From the NCBI GenBank assembly GCA_028293765.1, contig JAQGOG010000096.1, positions 1-60,613 of the forward strand: 60,613 nt of DNA, in the 5' to 3' direction. The notes beneath the pieces were generated by a model, which saw only the letters and a program-made list of their open reading frames with translations, was not told where the DNA came from and ran no database searches. Below, one piece after another: positions 54,521 to 60,613 of this stretch. A program made the position numbers and the translations under genes. This stretch comes from Gammaproteobacteria bacterium. GTDB lineage: Bacteria > Pseudomonadota > Gammaproteobacteria > Steroidobacterales > Steroidobacteraceae. Positions within the stretch are counted from its first letter, which is position 1, and each line of letters opens with the position of its first letter.

Positions 54521-55795
54521 TCAGGCGGTCAAGCGGCGCAACATGTCGGCCGTCACCAATACAACGCCTTTCTCGGTTACGTGAAAGCGCTCGGTGTCTG
54601 CCGCGCGATCGATTCCGATAGTCATGCCGTCGGGAATCTCGCAGCCCTCATCGAGAATGGCGCCCCGGATAACGCAGCCGCGCCCGATCTCGACGTGAGG
54701 CAGGATGACCGAGCTCTGAATGCTGCTGCCCTCATCCACGCGAACATCGGAGAACAGAAGCGACTCGCGCACTATGGCGCCGGAGATGATGCACCCGCCG
54801 GAAACCATGGAGTTGATGGCGGTCCCGCGCCGGCCTTCCTCGTCGAGAATGAATTTCGCCGGCGGCTGCTGCACCTGGTAGGTCCAGATGGGCCAGTCCT
54901 GGTCGTAGATGTTGAGCTCGGGCTTGACGTGCACGAGCTCGATGCTCGCGTCGTAGTACGCATCGATGGTACCGACGTCGCGCCAATAGCTCTGCGCCCG
55001 CGTTTTCACATCCTGGAACGGGTATGCGAATACCTGCAGGTTGCCGCTAATAGCCTTGGGCAGGATGTCCTTGCCGAAATCGTGAGCGGAAGCCTCGTCC
55101 GCCGCGTCCTCACCGAGCATTTTCTCGAGCAGCCGCGTGTTGAAGACGTAAATTCCCATCGAGGCCAGAATAGCGTCGGGCCTGCCCGGAAGCGGGTCGG
55201 GCGTCTTCGGCTTCTCCGAAAACTTCGTGACACGATTCCACTCAGTGGCGGTGAGCACGCCGAAATGAACAGAGTCAGGCGCCGGAACCTCGACCACGCC
55301 CACGGTGATGTCTGCGCCCTTCTCGACGTGGTAGGCGATCATCGGACCGTAGTCCATCTTGTAGATGTGGTCGCCGGCGAGCACGAGCACGTGCTTGGGG
55401 CGATGCGAAAGAATCAGCTCGATGTTCTGGTGAACCGCATCCGCCGTGCCCCGGTACCAGGTAGGTCCGATCTGCTGCTGGGCGGGAATGGTTTCGACGA
55501 ACTCGCCGAACTCGCCGCGCAGATAGCTCCAGCCGCGCTGCACGTGCTGGATCAGCGACTGCGCCTTGTACTGGGTGAGAATGGAGATCTGGCGGATCCC
55601 CGAGTTCACGCAGTTGGAGAGCACGAAATCGATGATGCGGAACTTGCCGCCGAACGGGGTCGCGGGCTTGCAGCGGTGCGCAGTGAGGTCTTTCAAGCGC
55701 TCGCCGCGCCCGCCGGCCATGATGATCGCGAGGGTGCCGCCCGTCAGGCGGCTCACGTAGCGTCCGGAAGAGGCTCGCGCGGGCTGTCGGGGCAT
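54521..55795 (-). CDS. glgC: Glucose-1-phosphate adenylyltransferase GlgC
   Basis: 424 residues. Nucleotidyltransferase domain: LAIIMAGGRGERLKDLTAHR, KPATPFGGKFRIIDFVLSNC, WYRGTADAVHQN, VLVLAGDHIYKMDYGPMIAY. The C-terminal left-handed beta-helix contains INSMVSGGCIISGAIVRESL and IGRGCVIRGAILDEGCEIP. It makes ADP-glucose from glucose-1-phosphate and ATP, the rate-controlling step of glycogen synthesis, normally regulated allosterically. It precedes GH57 by 5 bp and follows glgP by 110 bp on the same strand. Confidence 0.97.
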   Translation of the reverse strand: MPRQPARASSGRYVSRLTGGTLAIIMAGGRGERLKDLTAHRCKPATPFGGKFRIIDFVLSNCVNSGIRQISILTQYKAQSLIQHVQRGWSYLRGEFGEFVETIPAQQQIGPTWYRGTADAVHQNIELILSHRPKHVLVLAGDHIYKMDYGPMIAYHVEKGADITVGVVEVPAPDSVHFGVLTATEWNRVTKFSEKPKTPDPLPGRPDAILASMGIYVFNTRLLEKMLGEDAADEASAHDFGKDILPKAISGNLQVFAYPFQDVKTRAQSYWRDVGTIDAYYDASIELVHVKPELNIYDQDWPIWTYQVQQPPAKFILDEEGRRGTAINSMVSGGCIISGAIVRESLLFSDVRVDEGSSIQSSVILPHVEIGRGCVIRGAILDEGCEIPDGMTIGIDRAADTERFHVTEKGVVLVTADMLRRLTA

Positions 55796-55905
55796 GTTTT
55801 TTCCGCTGCGGCTGATTCGTTGTTGTACCTACTAAACCCCAGGAATCGGGCCCGCGCAAGGTACGAACTTAAGATTTTGGACTTTAGTCCGTCCCCGGTG
55901 TGTCG

Positions 55906-58476
55906 TCAGAGCCATTTCATCAGGCCTAGCTCGTACGGGTGCGAGAGCAGGCCGTGCCAGGGATAGATGCGTACTTCGGTGGCGAACTGCCCGCACTCTT
56001 TGGGAGCGGCGTCGAGCGCAAACACGCTGGACCCGTCGGAATCCACCTCTCCAGTGGCGCTCAGTGCCGCGCTCCAGATGCCATCGCGCGCCGGATGGTT
56101 GAATGAGGTCAGAGGCGGCGGCGACAGATCCGCCTCGGGCAGCAGGCGGCGCGCGACGAATTCCACGCGCACGTCGGCGGGCTGGATTCCATTCAACTGC
56201 GCAGCGATCCGCAAGCGCAGCCGCTCGCCCTGCGGCAGGTCGGGCGCCACATCCGCCAGGATCCGCAAGGACACCCGCGGCCACAGCTGCCGTATACGCT
56301 GCTTCCATTCGGCCAGGGTCAGCGCGCCGGCGAACCCGTCGGCAGCGAGCCGGCGATACTGCTGCGCTGCCGGTTGATAAAGCCCCTGCGTGTAGTCGAA
56401 CAGCACGCGCCGCATGTTGAACTGCGGAATCACGGTCATCATTGCGCGCTTGCTGCGCCTGACCCATTCGGCCGAGTAACCCTCTTCGTTGTGATCGTAA
56501 TAGAGCGGCAGCACTTCTTCCTCGAGCGTGTCGAAGATCAGCTCGGCCTCGATTGCATCGCGACGCTCCGGATCCTGGACGTTGGCGGGAGGAATACCCC
56601 AGCCGTTGTCCTGCGACCAGGCTTCCGCCCACCAGCCGTCGAGAATGCTCAGGTTCAGCCGGCCGTTGATCGCCGCCTTGATTCCGGAGGTACCGCTGGC
56701 TTCGAGTGGGGCGATCGGATTATTGAGCCAGACATCGACGCCGGAGACGAGCCAGCGGGCGAGCTGCAGGTCGTAGTCCTCGAGGAATATGACGCGGCCG
56801 ATGAACTCCGGCGTCGTCATGAGTTGCCGGATCTCGCGCAACACCTGCTTGCCCGGCTCGTCGGCCGGATGCGCCTTGCCGGCAAACAGGAACAGGACGG
56901 GCCGCGACGGATTGTTGACGAGCTTCGCCAGGCGCGCACGATCCCTCAACAACAACGTTGCGCGCTTGTACGTCGCGAAGCGGCGTGCAAACCCGATCGT
57001 GAGCACGTTCGGCCGCAGTGGATCGAGAAAGCGGGTGACGTGACGCAATTGCGCAGGGCTCAGACCCTTGCGCGCGTACTCCCGCTGGAGTCGATCTCGC
57101 ACACTGGCGAGCATCCGCGACTTCACGGATTGCGACGTGGGCCAATAGCGTTCGTCGGGAACATGCTCCAGCGCGTTCCAGAACACCGGGTCGCGCAAGC
57201 GTTCGCGCCAGTCGCGACTCAACTCGCGGTCGAAGAAATCCATCCATGTCTGATGCAGGAAGGTGGGCACGTGCACGCCATTGGTCACGAAACCCATCGG
57301 ATTGTCTTCGGGCCGCAGCTCCGGCCACTGATCGGCACACAACCGTGCCGAAACGATGCCGTGGATGCGGCTGACGGCGTTCACGTGCCGCGTGCCGTTC
57401 AACGCTAGCCGCGTCATGTTGAACATCCCCGGTGCGGATGGCCAGCGCGCCAGTTCGAGAAAGCGCTCGACCGGAACGCCGAGCTCGCGGATGAAGTCGC
57501 CGAAATGAGCGAGGATCAGATCGTGCGCGAACGCATCGTGGCCCGCGGCAACAGGGGTATGAGTCGTGAAGACGCAGTTCGCGGCTACCGCCTCGAGGGC
57601 GGCGTTGAACGGCAGCCCGTTTGCAAGATGCTCGCGCAGCAGCTCGAGAATGAGAAATGCGGCGTGCCCCTCGTTGAGATGAAACACCGCCGGCTGGATA
57701 CCCAGCGCACGGAGCGCCTTTCTGCCGCCGATGCCAAGAATCATTTCCTGCCGGATGCGCGTCGACTCGTCGCCACCGTAGAGGCGGTGCGTGATATCGC
57801 GGTCCGACGGCGCGTTCTCCGAACAGTTCGTATCGAGGAGATAAACTGGAATCCTGCCGACCTGCGCCTTCCACAGGCGGGAGGCAACATCGCGACCGGC
57901 GATGCGCACAACAACCTTGCACCATTGTCCATCGAGCCCCAGGGCCGGCTCGACGGGCAGATCGCGAGGTGACCGTTCGCGGTACTCGGCGTGTTGCACG
58001 CCGTCGTTGTCCACGGTTTGCGTGAAGTATCCCTGCCCGTACAGCAACCCCACAGCGACGAAATTCGCGCGGTCGTCGCTGGCGGACTTGCAGTAGTCGC
58101 CGGCCAGCACGCCCAAGCCCCCGGAATAGATCGGGAAACTCTCGTGAAAGCCGTACTCGGCACAGAAGTAGGCGATCAGGGGCTGGTCCGACGTGGGGGC
58201 ACTGGCGGACAGGTAGGCGTCGAGGGTGTCGAGGGCGAGGCGATACCGGGCCAGATAGACCGAATCCTTCGCCACGCTGTCCAGGGTGGCCTGGGCCACG
58301 CAACGCAGCGTGAGGCGCGGATTGCCGCCCGTCTGCTTCCACAACTCCGGATCGAGATCCTCGAACAGGGCCCGGGTCGGCCGGTGCCAGCCGAAAAACA
58401 GGTTGCCGGCCAGCTCCGGCAGACGCGACAGGCTGGCGGGAATCACCGGGGTGACTTCAAGGAGCGGGTTTCTCAT
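55906..58476 (-). CDS. glgP: Alpha-glucan phosphorylase GlgP (with DUF3417 N-terminus)
   Basis: 856 residues from ATG 58476 (a GTG just before is possible). The DUF3417-type N-terminus (LPELAGNLFFGWHRPTRALF) is followed by the GT35 body: YFCAEYGFHESFPIYSGGLG, NEGHAAFLILELLREHLANG and VFTTHTPVAAGHDAF. The pyridoxal phosphate site is LEASGTSGIKAAINGRLNLS, with Lys near residue 600. It releases glucose-1-phosphate from alpha-glucan chains. This is the type common in actinobacteria and non-enteric gammaproteobacteria rather than E. coli GlgP. First gene of the glycogen group on the minus strand. Confidence 0.95.
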   Translation of the reverse strand: MRNPLLEVTPVIPASLSRLPELAGNLFFGWHRPTRALFEDLDPELWKQTGGNPRLTLRCVAQATLDSVAKDSVYLARYRLALDTLDAYLSASAPTSDQPLIAYFCAEYGFHESFPIYSGGLGVLAGDYCKSASDDRANFVAVGLLYGQGYFTQTVDNDGVQHAEYRERSPRDLPVEPALGLDGQWCKVVVRIAGRDVASRLWKAQVGRIPVYLLDTNCSENAPSDRDITHRLYGGDESTRIRQEMILGIGGRKALRALGIQPAVFHLNEGHAAFLILELLREHLANGLPFNAALEAVAANCVFTTHTPVAAGHDAFAHDLILAHFGDFIRELGVPVERFLELARWPSAPGMFNMTRLALNGTRHVNAVSRIHGIVSARLCADQWPELRPEDNPMGFVTNGVHVPTFLHQTWMDFFDRELSRDWRERLRDPVFWNALEHVPDERYWPTSQSVKSRMLASVRDRLQREYARKGLSPAQLRHVTRFLDPLRPNVLTIGFARRFATYKRATLLLRDRARLAKLVNNPSRPVLFLFAGKAHPADEPGKQVLREIRQLMTTPEFIGRVIFLEDYDLQLARWLVSGVDVWLNNPIAPLEASGTSGIKAAINGRLNLSILDGWWAEAWSQDNGWGIPPANVQDPERRDAIEAELIFDTLEEEVLPLYYDHNEEGYSAEWVRRSKRAMMTVIPQFNMRRVLFDYTQGLYQPAAQQYRRLAADGFAGALTLAEWKQRIRQLWPRVSLRILADVAPDLPQGERLRLRIAAQLNGIQPADVRVEFVARRLLPEADLSPPPLTSFNHPARDGIWSAALSATGEVDSDGSSVFALDAAPKECGQFATEVRIYPWHGLLSHPYELGLMKWL

Positions 58477-58575
58477 CACTTGTCCGCGAGCGTCGAAAAG
58501 GGCCGCGCAGTTTAGCAGCTCGTTCCGAAGGCCTGCGCGACAGCATCAGGGAGCCGATACGCTGGTGACCCCACA

Positions 58576-58617
58576 ATACTAGTTGACCACTAATACTGTG
58601 CACTCTACAGTACTGAC
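58576..58617 (+). promoter_or_regulatory. padR promoter and overlapping operator-like palindromes
   Basis: Sigma-70 pair TTGACC (58583-58588), 17 bases, TACAGT (58606-58611). The palindrome TACTGT-N7-ACAGTA (58594-58599, 58607-58612) covers the spacer and the -10 element. A near palindrome TACTAGT-N5-ACTAATA (58577-58595) flanks the -35. The predicted transcription start falls at or within a base or two of the ATG at 58618. Confidence 0.65.
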
Positions 58618-58983
58618 ATGCAAGACGGCGATACCCAGGCCCGCAAGTTTCAGAAAGACCTCAATTCCGGTCTCGTGGCGCTGGTCCTGCTGGCCGTGCT
58701 CGATCGCAGCCCGGAGGATCTCTACGGGTACGAGATCGCCAAGCGCCTGCAAAAAGCGAATGAAGGCGACGCTCTCTTCAAGGAAGGCACGATCTACCCC
58801 GTCCTGCGCTCCCTGAGCGCCAGCGGCCTGCTAACCAGCCGCGTCGTGCCCTCCTACTCCGGACCGCCGCGGCGCTACTACCGCATCACCGACGAAGGCC
58901 GGGCTGTATTCCAGCAATGGAGCGGCATCTGGCGGCAGACGCGTGACTTCGTCGATCGCTTCATCGAAGGAACGGCGCCATGA
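58618..58983 (+). CDS. PadR-family transcriptional regulator
   Basis: 121 residues. Winged helix: GLVALVLLAVLDRSPEDLYG, YEIAKRLQKANEGDALFKEG, TIYPVLRSLSASGLLTSRVV and PPRRYYRITDEGRAVFQQW. The YG-YEI and GTIYPxL wording is diagnostic of PadR. It probably represses its own promoter through the ATACT/AGTAT-type palindromes directly upstream, and the HAAS-type membrane protein gene downstream. The ATG coincides with the predicted transcription start, implying a leaderless mRNA; no ribosome binding site is visible. Confidence 0.94.
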   Translation: MQDGDTQARKFQKDLNSGLVALVLLAVLDRSPEDLYGYEIAKRLQKANEGDALFKEGTIYPVLRSLSASGLLTSRVVPSYSGPPRRYYRITDEGRAVFQQWSGIWRQTRDFVDRFIEGTAP

Positions 58984-59008
58984 CACGCGCCACGCACTGC
59001 AACTCTTT

Positions 59009-59180
59009 TGAACCGCCCCGGTACCTAGCACGCAAACGTCACGCCTTTGAACTGGCCCGCTACCTAGCGGGCAAAAACCACGCTTTTTGCCGGGGGCGCC
59101 TCAGCCCGCGGGCCCGAACCGCCCTAGGCGCGCTCGCTGAAAGCGCCGCAGGTGGCGCGCCCCGGGCGACTTTCAGCCAG
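59009..59180. repeat. Two-hairpin dispersed repeat, partial 5' module plus full copy
   Basis: The full copy (59053-59180) has hairpin 1 arms GGCAAAAA (59070-59077) and TTTTTGCC (59084-59091) and hairpin 2 arms GCTGAAAG (59136-59143) and CTTTCAGC (59170-59177). It is preceded by a degraded copy of the 5' module (59009-59052, including GTACCTAGCACGCAAACG). It separates padR from the gene at 59203. The open frame that runs through it is repeat-derived and not taken as a gene. Confidence 0.8.
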
Positions 59181-59202
59181 ACCTGAACAGAACGGAGGTC
59201 GT

Positions 59203-60177
59203 ATGAACCGCTTTGCCGCACCCCGCACGATAGACGAATACCTAAGACAACTAAGAGCGGCCCTGGAGGGCGAGGACCCCTCGCTTATCCAGGACGCGTT
59301 GTACGACGCCGAGGAATACCTGCGCGCCGAAGTCGCAGCGCATCCGGGAAAATCGGAAGCCGATGTGCTCGAGCTCATCGCGAGCACCTACGGTGCCCCC
59401 GACGAAGTCGCCACCGCTTACCGCGACACCGAGGTGAAGGTGAAGGCGGCACTGCGCACTCCCGCTCCGCAGCGAGCGGCAAACCCTGGCGGACTGCGCC
59501 GCTTCTTCGGCATCTTTCTGGACCCGCGCGCGTACACGTCTCTCTTTTATATGTTGCTGACGCTCGCGACCGGGATTGTTTACTTCACGCTGGTCGTCAC
59601 CGGCCTGTCGCTATCCGCCGGTCTGGCCGTCCTCATCATTGGAGTGCCGTTTTTTCTGGCATTCATCGGCATCACCCGCGTGATCTCCCTTGGCGAGGGT
59701 CGCCTGCTCGAGGCGATCACCGGCGAGCGCATGCCGCGCCGGCCGATGCATCCGGGCCCGAAGGAGGGCTGGTGGGCGCGAATTGGAGCGATGCTGGGAG
59801 ATGCGCGCACTTGGACCACGCTCCTCTACCTCGTACTCATGCTGCCGTTGGGCATCCTGTACTCGACCATCGCCGCCGTCGGGCTCTCGATCGGGGTGGC
59901 CCTCGTTAGCGCGCCGCTCGTGGTCCTCGGCAAGACGGCCGGGTGGTTCGCAGACCGCTTCTCAGGGCTGACGGTCTCTTTGGGCCCGGACTGGCTAACG
60001 CCATCCAGCGGGTCCTGGACCGCGTCCGTGTTCATGCTGATCCTCGGCATCGTCGTGCTGACGCTGCTGATGCATCTGGCGCGCGGCATCGGTCGGGGGC
60101 ATGCGCGCCTGGCGAAGGCGCTCCTCGTGGAGCCGGGGGCCGGCGGCGTGCCGGGTGCGGGCCATCCGGCCACTTGA
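59203..60177 (+). CDS. HAAS/DUF1700-type multi-pass membrane protein with putative sensor domain
   Basis: 324 residues from ATG 59203, with CGGAGG 4 nt upstream; an earlier in-frame ATG at 59152 lies in the repeat and is rejected. The N-terminal HAAS-like helical domain covers about 1-85 (IDEYLRQLRAALEGEDPSLI, VLELIASTYGAPDEVATAYR). Hydrophobic segments follow near 122-143, 147-170, 213-240, 240-262 and 283-303, resembling the putative sensor domain family. PadR-DUF1700 pairs are common and act together in envelope-stress or antibiotic-response modules. Function unproven. Confidence 0.82.
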   Translation: MNRFAAPRTIDEYLRQLRAALEGEDPSLIQDALYDAEEYLRAEVAAHPGKSEADVLELIASTYGAPDEVATAYRDTEVKVKAALRTPAPQRAANPGGLRRFFGIFLDPRAYTSLFYMLLTLATGIVYFTLVVTGLSLSAGLAVLIIGVPFFLAFIGITRVISLGEGRLLEAITGERMPRRPMHPGPKEGWWARIGAMLGDARTWTTLLYLVLMLPLGILYSTIAAVGLSIGVALVSAPLVVLGKTAGWFADRFSGLTVSLGPDWLTPSSGSWTASVFMLILGIVVLTLLMHLARGIGRGHARLAKALLVEPGAGGVPGAGHPAT

Positions 60178-60200
60178 TGCCCTAAGGTACACTGCACAGC

Positions 60201-60613
60201 ATGCTTCGAGTTTCCGGTGCGGTACTGAGTGGCCTGACGCTGCTGGCGGCATTGCCTGGAGCCAGCGCTGCGTATGCTGCTTTGACCGCTCATGAATCGC
60301 GCGCCTCAGATTTATCGCCCCCTGAACCGAGGGCCGGCCTTCCGGGGGCTGGCACTCCGGCGGCCGCCCCAGCGAGCACCGCGCAGATGGGGACAGACCA
60401 ACCGGGGGCCACAGGCCGACCGGGCGCAGGTAGCCCGGCCCCCGCACGCACGAACGGCTGCCTTCAGTCCGGCAACGGCTATCTGCGTGCGCGCATCCGC
60501 GGCGCCTTGAACCTCGATATCGACTGGCACAACAGCGAGATCGAGTGTGAAGGTGGCGCGCGCCCCAACGGCAGCGGGATACGCGTGAGCTTTGCGGGAC
60601 CGCTGCAATCCGA
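60201..60613 (+). CDS. Exported protein of unknown function (3' end outside window)
   Basis: 137 residues are visible. Signal peptide: LSGLTLLAALPGASAAYAAL. A long Pro/Ala/Gly/Thr-rich linker follows (about residues 35-85), then a globular start with GCLQSGNGYLRARIRGALNL, DIDWHNSEIECEGGARP and IRVSFAGPL. The frame is open at the window edge. It starts 24 bp after the HAAS gene stop and is probably cotranscribed with it. No family is recognised with confidence; the two cysteines in the globular start could form a disulfide. Confidence 0.7.
   Translation, partial: MLRVSGAVLSGLTLLAALPGASAAYAALTAHESRASDLSPPEPRAGLPGAGTPAAAPASTAQMGTDQPGATGRPGAGSPAPARTNGCLQSGNGYLRARIRGALNLDIDWHNSEIECEGGARPNGSGIRVSFAGPLQS

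Noticed and set aside
58980..59186. 68-aa open frame overlapping the padR stop
   Set aside because: It runs through the dispersed repeat (encoding YLAGKNHAFC-like text from hairpin 1), and no coding feature is recognised.

Overview
The window is GC-rich chromosomal DNA of a non-enteric gammaproteobacterium. PlsB, GreB, TtcA, an intact glycogen locus and a DUF1302/DUF1329 outer-membrane pair together suggest the Nevskiales/Steroidobacterales/Xanthomonadales neighbourhood. That placement is inferred from gene content only; no rRNA, tRNA, integrase, transposase or CRISPR array was seen. Genes are dense, mostly on the minus strand, with short intergenic gaps that often carry palindromic repeats.

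Layout. 1-6.1 kb: DUF1302-DUF1329 operon (DUF1329 cut by the window edge) and plsB. 6.3-15.7 kb: small alpha/beta hydrolase, fused 5-oxoprolinase-type HyuA-HyuB, DUF4442 hotdog protein, TonB-dependent receptor and an isolated phage-type tail sheath protein with no other phage gene beside it. 15.8-19.5 kb: envelope genes (48-aa protein, LysM L,D-transpeptidase lipoprotein, two TPM-domain proteins, LemA). 20-26.5 kb: greB, homospermidine synthase, GST, sulfurtransferase and arginine decarboxylase; speA and the homospermidine synthase gene suggest a homospermidine-based polyamine pathway. 26.5-27.4 kb: a long degenerate minisatellite (about 40-bp units) followed by 15-bp repeats, then an RRM protein with a clear terminator, an exported methyltransferase-like protein, a UvrD/Rep helicase, an M16 peptidase and a NUDIX hydrolase. 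34.6-43.8 kb: many poorly characterised genes, including two proteins sharing a VHDERGNA motif, a two-gene conserved hypothetical operon, HAD, GST, S9 peptidase, and a translationally coupled trio: HEAGH metallopeptidase, Ddl-like ATP-grasp, CpeT-like lipoprotein. 43.9-49 kb: a tyrosine phosphatase/ADP-ribosylglycohydrolase fusion whose best start is an ATT codon, ttcA, M32 carboxypeptidase and an Ada-like protein. 49.3-58.5 kb: glycogen metabolism (glgA on plus; glgP, glgC, GH57, malQ and an LEA-type lipoprotein on minus). 58.6-60.6 kb: padR with a promoter/operator predicting a leaderless mRNA, a HAAS-type membrane protein and a truncated exported protein.

The most interesting unexplained items are the coupled metallopeptidase/ATP-grasp/CpeT module, the lone tail sheath, the phosphatase-ADP-ribosylglycohydrolase fusion, a two-hairpin dispersed repeat family (best copies near 19.8, 20.8 and 59.1 kb), the minisatellite after speA, and interlocked inverted repeats at 36.5 kb. 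All family assignments rest on motifs recognised by reading; no database search was run.
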